From Saturnia japonica (lineage: Eukaryota > Arthropoda > Insecta > Lepidoptera > Saturniidae), in NCBI GenBank assembly GCA_033032175.1, contig CM065312.1:9176001-9240000 (forward strand): DNA of 64,000 nucleotides, written 5' to 3'. The position numbers were made by a program, and so were the translations under genes. Below the pieces are notes generated by a model. The model searched no databases. It worked only from the letters and a program-made list of their open reading frames with translations, and was not told the DNA's origin. Positions 1 to 11,256 of the stretch are shown piece after piece (within the stretch, counting starts at the first letter, position 1; each line of letters starts with the position of its first letter).

Positions 1-812
1 TTCAAATATTTTTCAAAGATAGTCGTCTCAATCCATCCTTTTTGGCTTACTGCTTGCAGTTTTAACTTCCTCGTTTTGGTACATCCACTCATTCCAGAGG
101 TATTTTCCCTGAAATATAACTAATGGTGGTACCTTTACACCACTGGCACTAGTGGCAAGCAAAACGGTTGTATTTTCACGTCCAGGGCCACTTGTTGTTC
201 TAGTTGATTGGTATCCAGTAAGGCCAACAATTTTACTTTTAGATGGATCTGAACAAAAACTCGTCTCATCCAAATAGAAAATTTGTTCAGGCTTATCCGT
301 AAGTTCCAATTCTTGCGTGACCTTTTCAAGTATATCAAAATACTCATAAACAATAAAAGGGTTGCAGGCCCTTTTCCTTGCTATTTCAACAGACTGTGGT
401 TTTTTAAACGACAAATTATGTCGTTTACGGAATGCTTGAAACCATTCTTTTCCTGGAACATCATTTGTAAACGAAGTTACAATGCCATTTCGTCGAATGT
501 ATTCTGTAATCATAACTATGATTTCTTTTTTTGTTAATGGATAACCACATTTCTCAAGAATGTGAATAGAAGATGCAATTTTTCTCTCCATTTCTATGGA
601 AAATACTCCAGGCCTTCCAGCGCTCTAGGCATTTTAGCTCCTCGGGTACCATATAATCGTGCAATAATTGTAGACCTTGGGATCCCGTGTGTTGCAGCCG
701 CATTATAGCTATTAATTTTTTTACTACGTACGGCATCAACAGCATTAATAAGTTGTTCTTCGGTATATTGTTTCTCTTTTATAGTTCCGCACCATCTATA
801 CAAAAAATACAC
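1..812 (-). pseudogene. pogo/Tigger-like transposase, 5' part, cut by the window edge
   Basis: DNA transposase remnant read right to left. The part at 594-812 encodes a helix-turn-helix of pipsqueak/CENP-B type (EEQLINAVDAV, then GIPRSTIIARLYG), which would bind the transposon ends. After a frameshift near 591 the frame at 28-591 carries the second DNA-binding half and the start of the DDE catalytic core, including YLDETSF with the first catalytic Asp. A second frameshift near 50-60 closes that frame, but the other frame continues as KGWIETTIFEKYL, typical of this family, so the element runs off the left edge. Catalytic residues two and three are outside the window. Assignment to the pogo/Tigger group rests on domain order and motifs. 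It is broken in at least two places and cannot be functional as it stands. Confidence 0.8.
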
Positions 813-1814
813 TAACTGAATTTAAATATGTAAATATTAATTTAATAACTATCTCAATTATTTTTAATATTTTTTCACTACTATATTCTCAATACCTAAT
901 AATGACGCATCATAATTACATAGGTAGGCAAACAGATCTCAGCTCCTAACTATAATTCCCTGTATTCAGGGAATATATGAACTACGAGGACCATGGTCCT
1001 TCAGACACCCAGGCTCTGAGCAAAAGAGTTCACAGTGGTTCTCATAAATAAAGTTTGCCGATAATAATATAAAATGTCATTGTCTTACTTTATTAAAACA
1101 TCGACACGAAGCCATCACTAGCTTTGATCAATATCATACAAATTGGATGGTGTAATTGCAACTACCCTAAAAGTCACAATAGCCCCTCAACAACATTTCA
1201 AGGGGCTAATGTGTCTGTGGCTATATTACATAGTAAACGCATCATTACCATCAAACTAATAATAAAAAGGACTTACCGTTTTCTAAATCTGCTCTCCGTA
1301 AAAGACACTAGCCGTAAAACGAGGTATTAATATTGTTTTGTGACAAAATTCCGTTACCGGTCGATTCACACACATCAACATAAAAATGGCGATTAGTAAA
1401 ATTAGCTGTAGGTAAAACAGTTCACACGATATTGGCTCCATCTATTATTTTCTACAAGGATTATTTGACCCTCTATCATTTTATAGATGTCACTTTTATA
1501 AGAAAAAATGAGAAAAGAAGTTATTTCAATTAGTTGCATTTTCCCGGTAGTTACAATAGCCTCCCTGGACCTAATTAATTATCTAAAATAAAGTAAAATA
1601 TTCTACACCTACAAATATTCTAATAATGTGTAGATTTATTTTCATAAATTAAATATTCATAACTTAAATTATTTGAAACCAATGAATATCTGAAATAATG
1701 TCAAATCCATAACTGAAACCAATTAAATAAATACTTTTTAAGATAACTGTAACATCATAATTTGACAATATTACTTATTTAAAACTTAAGAATAAATAAG
1801 ATATAATAGATAAG
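813..1814. other. AT-rich stretch with no recognised gene
   Basis: No exon, transposon protein or clear repeat was recognised here. The missing PRADC1 signal-peptide exon was looked for in this stretch. No ATG-led hydrophobic segment ending at a good donor in the required phase was found. Confidence 0.5.
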
Positions 1815-2070
1815 TATATTTGAGGAAACTTGGAAGTAGAACCAGTGAGGTGGCGAGGAACATTGTGGAGGATGAAAGTGATATAAAAACAAAAGTGTTA
1901 AGTATGAAGATGGAAGGAAGACATAAGAAGATTTGTATGAGCTTTATGAGGAGTGATATGAGTATAAAAAAGATACGAATTAATAAAGGGAGTGTGGAAG
2001 AAAAAAACATGATGTGCTATCCTGTCATAGGAAAGAGAAGAAGAAGAAGAATACTTAAATTTAATTTTTT
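1815..2070 (+). pseudogene. LINE reverse-transcriptase C-terminal tail remnant
   Basis: The reading frame contains KVLSMKMEGRHKKICMSFM, then DMSIKKI, ending in an arginine-rich tail. This resembles the basic C-terminal tail of RTE/jockey-type LINE proteins, where a HV-R-E motif is followed by an EGR-KKRW-type block. The same type of tail is seen on the minus strand at about 29.5 kb. Only the tail remains; the reverse transcriptase is missing. The remnant lies just upstream of the first visible PRADC1 exon and is not part of that gene. The clade is uncertain. Confidence 0.5.
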
Positions 2071-2363
2071 TACAATTAACAAGTACATAAGACCAACAAA
2101 AATACATTGATTTAATGGTGGCCATTTTAAAGATTACATATTATTGGTAAGTCCACTTGATAAAAAAAAAAACAAGTGTGGCATACCAAAAATAAGTATG
2201 AGTTACATATTTATTCACCATATTAATTAGGCAACCCGGATGATTTGGAATAATGTTGAAATTTTATAGATGTCAACTTTTCAACCTCTTCAACCTTGTA
2301 GGAATATTACTGATTAAGTTTTTCAGTAGCTCTAAAGTGATATAAGCAATATTTTAATTCCAG

Positions 2364-2500
2364 CAAATGATTTACACTTTTATGATGGAGCATCAACATT
2401 GGATGTTGTAGCTGGAGATGTGTTTTTTGAAATATTGGAACCTCCAGAACTACGATATTCATATAGAATAAGACCTGCCAAAGATTTTGGTGCTCCTTTT
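2364..2500 (+). CDS. PRADC1: PRADC1 (protease-associated domain-containing protein 1), first visible coding exon
   Basis: PRADC1 is a small secreted glycoprotein consisting of a signal peptide and one protease-associated (PA) domain; its biochemical role is poorly defined. This exon follows a pyrimidine-rich tract and CAG, and ends at a GTAAGT donor. Its first two bases complete a split codon. It then encodes 45 residues, including GDVFFEILEPPELRYSYRIR and PAKDFG, the start of the PA domain and highly conserved from insects to mammals. With the three later exons it gives about 183 residues ending in a stop. The vertebrate protein is about 188 residues, so only the signal-peptide exon is missing. 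That exon must end in phase 1 and was not found in the window. Exon phases match at every junction and no frame break is seen, so the gene looks intact. Confidence is high for the family and good for the boundaries. Confidence 0.93.
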
Positions 2501-3504
2501 GTAAGTAATTTAATCCAAATAGTAAGTGTGTACGCTGATCACACTTAGCTTCTATAAAAAAAAAGTGTAATGCTGTATATGGGTATTTTATTATTGTATA
2601 GGAAATGAAATTATGAGGATATGTATGGACACCACTCACCCATACATGAAGATTTTCTTCTTCGGGGTACCCCGGCTAAGTTTGTGGCTCAGGTTGCTGA
2701 TCTTCTTAACAAGGCACTAGTCTACACTGTCACTAGGTTTTATTACAGTTTTGTAGGTTTTTTACCAATTCTATAATTTTTCTCAACGCAGTTATGCTCA
2801 GAGTGTTTTGCAAGTTGTGTGATTCAAACATACTACGTTTTTGATAGAAGGCAGCACTTGTGTTCGTTTAATGCGCATTCACGTAGATTAGTGGACAGAT
2901 ACATTCCATTTCATTAATAGAACTAATATAGAAAAAGATTTGTACTAACATATACCTAATGAAAATACAGAACAATTGTTCTTATTACCCTCACTGGAAT
3001 TGAAATTTTCCATTTGATTGAAAATTTTATTATATATTTATCATTTCTGCTTAATTGTTATCAATAAAAATATATACATATTTGGCTTAGATTTTGCCAC
3101 AACTTATATAACACTATATAATTTTATGTATTTACTGTGCATAGTAGAACATTCTTTATTTTGTCTTGTAAAGTATTTTTTTGCCAACAAGATTTTCTAT
3201 TACCAAAGTTTGTATTCATCATTTCCTATTTTTATTCCTAACAAGTATGTTTGTCATCATATTAATTTGAAAAACAAGTCTGCTCTTAAAAACTCCATTC
3301 TTCTTTTCCAATGTGTTAGGCAGAGACCACATTCTTCCACTTGCTACAATCCTTGTATACATATTTCGCTTGTTCATCAATCATCAATCTCTTCATGCAT
3401 ATCAATATTCACATTTTTATGTGAGCGTTTTGATGATGTTTGGTGATTCAATTTTGGTGTTATTAATTTTATGTTATAAAAACAAATATCATTAATTTAT
3501 AATA

Positions 3505-5115
3505 CACACATCAAAAAAGTCTAAGCAACATGCGTGATATTACAAATTTTTCCATTTATATTAATTAATTTCTAAATATTTACTCAAACAAAGTGCGTAG
3601 GTAAGTAAACTTTTTTGTTATTGATGACATACTGACTGGTTGTAAAATAAAATTTTGGTTATGTTTTGTTTTTTCATAAAATTCAAATGACTGCGAATTT
3701 GTTTGAATTTAAGTGCGTTTTAATTGCTAGTTTAGTCTTGATTTTATAATTTTACCAACCATTTAAATAAAGTTAGCGACAAAATTGAATTGTTAGATAT
3801 TCTTTACGTCATGAAGCGACGTCATTTGATGGCAGATGAAATGCAAAGAGCTGTAGGGATGTTGCAAGCGGGAAGTAATCAATCTCAGGTATCTCGACAT
3901 TTTGGCATTCATAGAAGTGTTATTTGTCGTCTTTCGCAGCGCTACAATAATACAGGAGAACCCGCTGAACAGCATCCAGGCCGTAAAAGGAGTACAACCA
4001 CTCGGCAAGACCGGTACATACAACTGACTGCAAGATGCCAGCCGATGTTAACCGCTCGAGAGATAAGTTTGAGGCTACAAATTTCAAGTGGTGTTGATGT
4101 AAGTCCTCAAACTGTGCGAAATCGACTGCATGAGTACGGCCTACGAACTCGACGCCCAATTAGGTGCCCACCGATACGTCACGGGAATCGCGCTCGTCTA
4201 TATGAATGGTGTAGAGAACGCATAACATGGACCCAGGAACAATGGGATAAAATTATGTTTTCCGATGAGTCGCGATTCGGGTTTAAGCCTGATACAAGAA
4301 GGGTGCGAGTGTATCGTCGGCCCGGAAATACTGAAACCTGAACCTTGTATACCTGAGTGCGTTCAGGAAGTTCATCCATACAGCGGCTCAACAGTTATGT
4401 TATGGGCGGGTATTATGAAGAACAGGCGAACTGAGCTCGTTTTTGTAAATGGAAACATGAATGCCGAAAATTACATTGAGGATATTCTCAGACCTTATGT
4501 CTACCCATTTGCACAAACCTTTGGCTCCGATGTTAGGTTAATGCATGACAATGCGCGTTCACATACAGCTCGGCGAATCAGTGAATACTTTGCAACGGAG
4601 AACATCCGGGTATTGCCCTGGCCTGCACAATCGCCAGATCTCAACTCCATCGAGCACGCATGGGACATGCTCCAGAGACGTGTTTTGAAGGACTTGGACG
4701 GAGCGACAACAACCCAACAGTTGAAGAATTTGCTACAATTCCATTGGGAGCGAATACCGCAAGATGACATAAACAGTCTCATTAATTCAATGAATAATCG
4801 TTACCGACAAGTTCTGAATAGCAGAGGAGCCCATACTTTGTATTAAATTGTTCTATTCTTTCACAATAAATACATTTTCTGTAGAAATTTCATTTTGTAA
4901 GAAAAAAGTTTAGTTTCTTATGTATCTTAGTTTCTACAGTATATTCTAATATTGTTCATTTCTGTTATTAAAAGAACTTATAAAGACAACAGCTGTTATT
5001 TTTACATCATAGAACCCTAAAGATATTATTTTAAAAATAAAATACAACGTTATAATGTGAAGAACCATTCTAAAATTTAAATTAGTACATGTTGCTTAGA
5101 CTTTTTTGATGAGTG
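3505..5115 (+). mobile_element. Tc1-type transposon, 1.6 kb, in a PRADC1 intron
   Basis: The ends carry 28-bp inverted repeats (3505-3532 and 5088-5115) that differ at one position and share the core CAAAAAAGTCTAAGCAACAT. Each end abuts a TA dinucleotide, the target duplication of Tc1/mariner elements. The length of 1611 bp and the single transposase gene inside fit the family. The copy sits in sense orientation in the intron between the first two visible PRADC1 exons. Nearly identical ends and a transposase with a single break point to a fairly recent insertion. Confidence 0.93.
3790..4846 (+). pseudogene. Tc1 transposase (DD34E) with one frameshift
   Basis: The transposase cuts the element at its inverted repeats and pastes it at TA sites. 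The N-terminal third holds paired helix-turn-helix DNA-binding segments (SQVSRHFGIHRSVICRL, then TVRNRLHEYGL). The catalytic residues are all present: Asp in FSDESRFGF, Asp in LMHDNARSH, and Glu in SPDLNSIEHAWD, with 34 residues between the last two, the DD34E signature of Tc1. One frameshift near 4330-4345, just after VYRRPGN, breaks the chain; the downstream frame resumes as CIPECVQEVHPYSG and runs to a stop at 4846. The likely start is the Met at 3811 or 3790. Apart from this lesion the protein appears full length (about 345 residues). Confidence 0.92.
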
Positions 5116-5231
5116 TATTTTAAGTATTAAACAAGCATACAGTGTACCTGATGTTAAATGGTCATTGCATGTCTACATTCTAGTATGTCTTAAATATAGT
5201 AATATTAAGCTATTATTTGTTTATTTTACAG

Positions 5232-5347
5232 AATGAGAGTTTCCTGTTTCAAAATGCTCGCTTGGTTCCAACTGAGCCCTTACACAGTTGTTCAGATATA
5301 ATAAATCATGAAGATGTCTTTGGCCATATTGCATTAGCTGAAAGAGG
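5232..5347 (+). CDS. PRADC1: PRADC1, second visible coding exon
   Basis: The exon follows TTTTACAG and ends at GTAATT. It encodes 38 residues plus two bases of a split Gly codon: NESFLFQNARLVPTEPLHSC, then a stretch ending in HIALAERG. The segment is the middle of the PA domain. It contains an N-E-S glycosylation sequon and the first of two conserved cysteines, the second being in the next exon. It aligns with the vertebrate segment ending in ALVERG. Confidence 0.93.
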
Positions 5348-5884
5348 GTAATTTTTATTTATTTTTAACTTTGAATTCTAAAGAGGATAGATAATTAATA
5401 GTAAGGTTAATTATATAACAAATTTCTTGACTAATACATAATATCCATTGTCAAATAATGCAGCTGAAGATAGTAATGCACTAAGCCTAGTAATGTAATG
5501 ATGAAGTGCAGCAGCTATGGAATATAATAGGTGCCTAATAATATTTTTTTTGACCTGAGTGTTGTAGCTACTATAGTTGTGCAAGTTCGTGCTCAACCGT
5601 CCTATGTTTTAGGCATTGGTGGGGAAGAGGTAGCACTCCACTACAGCACTCTTTACATTAAAGTAAATAGTATGTTATCTCTGTAGTGTTCTTGAGATAC
5701 GTCCGTTTTCAATAACCTATCTATATGTTGTTTCTGTTACTAAAGATAGACAAATGTTATATTTGTCCTTACTTTTTTTTCAATAACCTATTAATGTATA
5801 GATTTTCATATCTACATAATATATATCTATATCCAGTAGCTTGAATAGATAAGAGTGAAGCCAATATATATATATATATATATA

Positions 5885-8000
5885 TTTTTTTTAATGTGGA
5901 GAAACCCGTCATGGGTACACACCTGCCTGGGGAAGAGTGGTTATGTGAGACTCCTATTCACTAATATTCCACGGTGTACCATCCACCGCCTCGATGGGGT
6001 GACAAGGGACCTGCGGTAGCATACAACCGCGTCGCTCCGGCGGTTGGCCCGGCAATTCCGGGCCCCGGCCTAAATAGGAGACAACTTAGTACACCCTAGC
6101 TGTGTCTCCTCTGTCCACCGAACCTGTACAATGGGAAGTCGGGCCCTACGACCCGTCTCCCCTGGTTCGGCTAGGGTGGCGGGAATTGGCGTGTGAAACG
6201 CCTCCATAGTCCATCCGTTCGTCTTTGGCGCCGAGGGCCGGTTAGGGATCCCCCTCGCGAACCCTCTCGGCGGCCTCCTTCTGCAAGATAACGTCCTCGC
6301 AGAAGGACACCATCGCCGTCCATGCCCTCTCGCTGCCGAGCATGGCTCTCACCACACTCGGCAGCGAGAGGTCCCCTCCAATAATTACGCCCAGAGTGCG
6401 GCGTTGCTCCTCCCACGCAGCACACTCACAGAGAGTGTGCTGCGCCGTATGCTCCACAGTCCCGCACTCATGGCACACAGTGGTGGGCTCCCTTCTGGCT
6501 ATTCGGTGCAGGTACCATCCGAAGCAGCCATGTCCGAATAGCACCTGCACGAGCCTAAACGTAAGGGAGCCCTGCTCCCACCCGCACTACCCTCTGAGGA
6601 CCGGACGGACGGCGTCTATGGAGTAACGCCCATAGCGCGCGTCCGCCAGGTCCTCCTCCCACCTCCTTATTATGTCGCTGCGGCCCTCTAGCCGCAGCTG
6701 CGCAATCTCCATGGTAGCCAGACGCTCCCCTATCTCTTTCTTCGCCGCCGTGAATCTATACTCGGCGGGGAGCCGGCGAGCACAGAGTCGCCTCCACGGA
6801 CACTGATCGGTATCCGCGAATTACTCTCAGAACCACGACAGCCGCTGTCGACCGTCGGCCGATAATCTCTTGAAGAGGGACTCGAACCGCCACCGTCCGT
6901 CCAGGACAAGGCCCAGATATTGCATCTGGACCCCAGCCTGGATCCTAATCCCCTCAACAATAATGTCGGCCCCAGGAGGCGGCCCACACCGAGGCCCATG
7001 AAACATTAGGGCCTCGGTTTTCTCCGCCACCATCCTAAGGCCCAACGTCTGGATGCGCCTGACCACAAGGGCCGTGCCATCCGTGGCCAGGCACGCCACC
7101 TCGGCAAAACTGCCCCCCGGGTTACGACCAGGGTACCGTCCGCGTAGCATATTAGACGGATCCCCTCAGGTAGCGCTACGCGGAGAACCCTGTCGTGGTC
7201 CATGTTCCACAGGAGCGACCCCAGCACCTATTACGGCCCTCCGTTATTTGCGGAAACGCTGCATCACCCGCCCCATCTCCTCATCAGTAATGATATGGGG
7301 CGGTACTAGCTGCTCCGCAACAATGCCCGCCTCTTCTGCCAGCTCACGGCCGAGGCGGCCAAGAACCCAGCGGGGGAATGCCGCCCCCCGTCGGAGGCTG
7401 TGCGCCAGTTTCCCTGGGGAGGTGGAGACCTCAAACAGAATGTATCGGTGATCCGAAAAAGTCTCTACCTCCTTTAGAACCCTCCAATCCCTCACACGGC
7501 GCGCGACAGACGGCGTTGCAAAGGAGACGTCCATCACGGACCCTTCGTTCTGCCGCACGCACGTGTTGACGGACCCTCTGTTGAGGAGCGACAGTGCCAA
7601 CCTGGACTGCCCACTCCTCCACTTATTTCCTCCGGGGGTCCGTGGCCACCGCTCCCCATGCCCGCGACTTGGCGTTAAGATCGCCAAGCAGGACAATGGG
7701 GAGCGGCGACAGCTTCTAACCGCCAGCCCGAGGGAGTCGAGAAACGCCTTCAAACTCCCTCAGGGGCCGGTTTGGGGAGAAATAGACTCCCACAACATCG
7801 CAACCGCCCCAGGCGGACGATCCTTAACGTAGAGGGGTAACCCCGTACTATAAATGGCTACGGAACCTCAAGTTCACCTGCACAGTAAGGTTGGTTAGCG
7901 ACACAGTACGGCTCCGCAGCCACCCCAACACTGATTGTTCGAGCAGGTTCGCGATTTGTGCTGGGCCCTTAATTCAATCAATTGCGAATCAATCCCTCTC
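5885..8000 (-). mobile_element. R1-type LINE, internally deleted and degraded
   Basis: A GC-rich block read right to left. From its 5' side it shows the start of the apurinic-type endonuclease (VAAEPYCVANQ near 7910), the LLGDLNAKSRAWG motif near 7660-7700 and the SDHRYILFEV end of that domain near 7450. It then jumps into the reverse transcriptase at ICYADGTLVV (a changed form of the FADD site, near 7150), so most of the fingers and palm are deleted. The C-terminal part carries FGHGCFGWYLHRIARREP and a Cys-His knuckle (CHECGTVEHTAQHTLCEC), typical of the R1 clade. A 3' leader follows, ending in a run of T at 5885-5893 (the poly(A) tail on the minus strand). Multiple frameshifts are present. 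The last roughly 130 bases are shared with the R1-type copy at 55.7 kb. The 5' limit is approximate. Confidence 0.85.
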
Positions 8001-8590
8001 GAAGCTATTGCTGCGATACACAATAATTATTCTAATAACAAACAAAAGAGACTCATCTCGTCAGGAGCGGGCGGTGACATTGACCTTGCCCCGTCGACCT
8101 GGACTGCAGATTGTGAAGTATGTGTGTGTAGAGTGAATTCTGTGTAAGTGTGTGTGCAGCCTCAAATCCCACAGGACACTATCACGCAAGCAATCTGTTC
8201 ATCAAAACCCTCCTGGGACACCAACTCAAAGTTATACAATGCAAAAAATTCAACCACCGCAAATCACATATATCTCAGCGCTAGCCGTACGTCCGGAATG
8301 ACGTAGCGCGTACAATACAAACAAACGCGAGTTCACGGCCAAAGCACGAAGTAGTCTGGCCTACGTGCCTGCAGAGCCGCCGGACAAAGCTAGGGGGGCG
8401 GGGCGGTCCGAACGATGCACCTGCCGTGCAATTCGCCAATCACAGCGATGGCGGCTTCGTACGATGAGGCTAATGAATTTGTATTTCAGGCATCCCCCCG
8501 TCCTGGACATACCGATTATGCCCGCTAATAAATTGGCAATCGAGCCAAGGTGGCAGCCGCCCGCTTCAAAACCGAATCTCCAACCTTGGG
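8001..8590. other. Unassigned GC-elevated stretch
   Basis: Higher GC than the surrounding intron, with a GT-rich part near 8115-8160 and a G-run near 8392-8408. Open frames exist on the + strand (for example 8365-8622), but they match no family I know. It could be a 5' part of the neighbouring LINE or a separate decayed element. Confidence 0.3.
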
Positions 8591-9635
8591 ACAGAGTGGG
8601 CCAGAAAGGCTTGCGATTTTAAAATCACTCTTGCGTTTGAATCTTATGAGCGGGGGCTGCGCGAGTGGTGGGGATGAGAAGCTCGGTTCTCGGATATTTA
8701 GTCGCGATGGATCGCTTCACCGGAGTGCAGCGTGCATTCTGCGTTAAACATTATTATAAAAATGTCGATTCGTGCGCTATTGTTCGACGTTTATTTCGGC
8801 GTGAGTTTGGATTACATGACGTAAATCAGTGTCTGATTCGATTGTGAGTCAGTTAAAGTTCGAAGCTACTGGTTCGACTCTCAAACAGAACCCTGCGGGA
8901 CGCCCAAGGTCAACAAGAACGGAAGACACACTTGAACAAGTTATAGCTTCAGTTTAACGTAATCGTGGTCTATCGACTCGCAAGCGATCAGCTAAACTTG
9001 TGGTGTCCAGAACATCTTTGCGTCGCATTTTGTTGAAAGATTTGAATTTGCACCCGTATAAAATTCAACTTGTGCAGAAATTACTGCCAAATGACCCAAT
9101 TTTACGACGAGCTTTTTTTGAAACAATGTTGGAACGCTTTCAGAGTTTCAACAATATCCTGTTCTCCAACGAAGCCCATTTTCACTTAAATGGGCATGTC
9201 AGTAAACAGAATTGCCGTTACTGGGCTGCAGAGAACCCACGTGCAAAACATCAAAAGCCTCTGCATTCGCCGAAAGTAACCGTTTGGGCAGCCATATCAG
9301 CACACGGAATTATCGAACCCTATTTCTTTGAAAATCAACAAAGGCAATCTGTCACTGTAAATTCTGACCGATACATAGCCATGTTAAGGGATTTTTCCTT
9401 CCGCAACTGCAACAATTTGAAGCCTATAATCGTGCGACATGCCATACATTTAATGCTTCGTTGGCGGCCGTAAACGAGAATTGCTGGGAAATTGATATCG
9501 CGCCGAGGTGCCATTACATGGCCGCCTAGAAGTCCGGATCTAACGCCACTGGACTTTTTGAGATGTGTATGTGTATTGTATTTAGTTTTTTTTATTAGTT
9601 TTTTTAAATTCGCAAATCTTTCTGGCCCACCCTGT
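8591..9635 (+). mobile_element. mariner-like transposon, 1.05 kb
   Basis: The ends share inverted repeats of about 33 bp (8591-8623 and 9603-9635) with the common core GTGGGCCAGAAAG and a few mismatches. A TA lies next to the right end; on the left the expected TA reads GA. The enclosed transposase is broken and shortened. It lies in sense orientation in the large PRADC1 intron. Confidence 0.85.
8665..9590 (+). pseudogene. mariner-like transposase, inactive
   Basis: The N-terminal helix-turn-helix region is seen at 8705-8847 (GVQRAFCVKHYYKNVDSCAIV, shown here only in part as AFCVKHYYKNVDSCAIV), a fold common in insect mariner relatives. A stop follows, and the chain resumes at 9000 with the second DNA-binding part and the catalytic core. 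The first catalytic Asp has become Asn (FSNEAHFHLNG where FSDEAHF is usual). The middle Asp region near 9420-9490 is scrambled by a frameshift. The last motif, WPPRSPDLTPLDF, is visible at about 9519-9560 before the frame runs into non-coding sequence. Both the Asn change and the frame breaks make it inactive. Confidence 0.82.
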
Positions 9636-10949
9636 ACTAGCAAGCTTCTTCAAAAGTTAAGATGGTTTCTTTTTTCACACGGCGGAGATGCGTTTTGCTA
9701 CCTTACATCCGCTTAGACATTGGCCGTCTACCACCCGTATCTATAACACGAGGAAGGTGGTGTGGTCGGGGTTTACATCAGCTTTCAAGTAGAAACTGTC
9801 CGATAGGTGCTTGACGGCGTGTAGGGTGGAGAGAGTGACTAGCATTGAGGATTTGGAGGCAGTCGTGTCTGAATACCTCACCTGTCTTGGGGACACTTGT
9901 GACCAAGTAATCCTTAAGGCAGTTGAGCCTAAGGGAGTGGGTCGCCTCCCCCTGGTGGTCGCATGAGTTGGACTGCCTTAAACGGGAGGTCGCGCGTTGG
10001 AAGAGACGGATCCGCTGCGCCGCCCCCACTCGTCGGCAATATGTCGTCTCTGACTATATACCTGATACCCTTGAGGAGTTTAAGAGGAAGGTGGCAGATG
10101 CCCAGACCGGGAGCTGGAAGGAGTTTTGCTCGACGCAGGTGCGAGAAAGCATGTGGGATGGCATCTACAGTCTTCAAGAGAACTGAGCGGAGGCGAGAAG
10201 AGGTTCTGCTCACGGACGCAGATGGGAGTACCTTAGACCCGCTGGCGTCCATTGAGCTTCATTCCTCTACGCTCTTCCTCTTGGACTCTGTGGATGACGA
10301 GTCTCCGGCTCAAAAGGCAGTGAGGGCGGTGACTGAGGGGCTCCACCCTGACGGGATTCGGGGTCTATCTGGGGTGGATCCACCGTTTTCCCAAGAGGAA
10401 GTAACACGGGTTTGTATGGAGTTAAACCCGCGGAAAGCACGGGGGGGGGGGAGATGGATTCACTGCAGACATATGTACGCATGCGGTTATAGGGGGGAGG
10501 GGGGTATTGGGGCTGTTCCTGGCAATTATCAATAAGTGCCTGGAATTGTCACATTTCCCTCGTCCGTGAAAGACCGCGTGTGTGTGTATACTCCGGAAAC
10601 CGGGCAAGGAGGACTATACTAAACCGAAGTCATATCGCCCGGTAGGCCTCTTGCCGGTGTTGGGTAAGATTCTGGAAAAACTGGCACGACGCTTGCGCTG
10701 GCATCTGCTACCACGTCTCAGCGTGCGGCAATATGGGCTCACGCCCCAGCATAGTACTGAAGAAGCCCTCTATGATCTGGTGACGCATATAAGGACGAAG
10801 ATCGTGGACAAGGATATTGTGGTTCTTGTGTCGCTGGATATAGAGGGGACCTTCGATAACGCTTGGCGGCCTGCGCTGAAGTCCCAGCTCGTAGTAAAAG
10901 GGTGCCCTAGAAATTTGTACGGTATGGTCTTGTCGTACCTGGAGGACCG

Positions 10950-11011
10950 GAGAATCGAGCTAGCTTACACTGGAGAACTGGAGAATCGAGCTAGCTTACA
11001 CTGGAGAACTG
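10950..11011. repeat. 31-bp tandem duplication inside the LINE reverse transcriptase
   Basis: The 31-base unit starting GAGAATCGAGCTAGCTTACA occurs twice in direct succession (10950-10980 and 10981-11011). Because 31 is not a multiple of three, the copy shifts the frame just before the QGSILGP motif. Confidence 0.95.
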
Positions 11012-11256
11012 GTGAGTCGGGAGTCTTCAAAGGGTTGCGTCCAGGGATCAATTTTGGGACCAACCTTTTGGAACCTTATACTCAACTCCCTTTTGGTGGA
11101 GCTTCAGTCCACGGGAGTGTACTGTCAGGCATTTGCAGACGATGTTGTTCTAATTTTCTCCGGGAAGGAGGTCAGGTCTATACAGGAGTCTGCAGGCCAG
11201 ACTCTGCAGACTGTGGTGGACTGGGGCGTCAGAAATAAGCATTTGTTCGCGCCTCA

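Noticed and set aside
1191..1240. Short frame MCLWLYYIVNASLPSN as a possible signal-peptide exon
   Set aside because: Too short, and the only nearby donor-like GT leaves the wrong phase for the PRADC1 exon at 2364.
2115..2146. ATG followed by a GTAAGT donor, a candidate first exon for PRADC1
   Set aside because: It ends in phase 2, which would put a stop at once in the next exon, and it has no signal peptide.
3018..3446. Open frame of 142 codons inside a PRADC1 intron
   Set aside because: AT-rich, Ile/Phe/Tyr-heavy chance frame without motifs.
6342..8147. Several + strand frames across the R1-type LINE at 5885-8000
   Set aside because: Shadows of the minus-strand LINE in GC-rich sequence, where stops are rare.
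8001..8590. GC-elevated stretch as a host exon cluster or LTR
   Set aside because: No consistent frame with splice sites and no duplicated LTR partner was found in the window.
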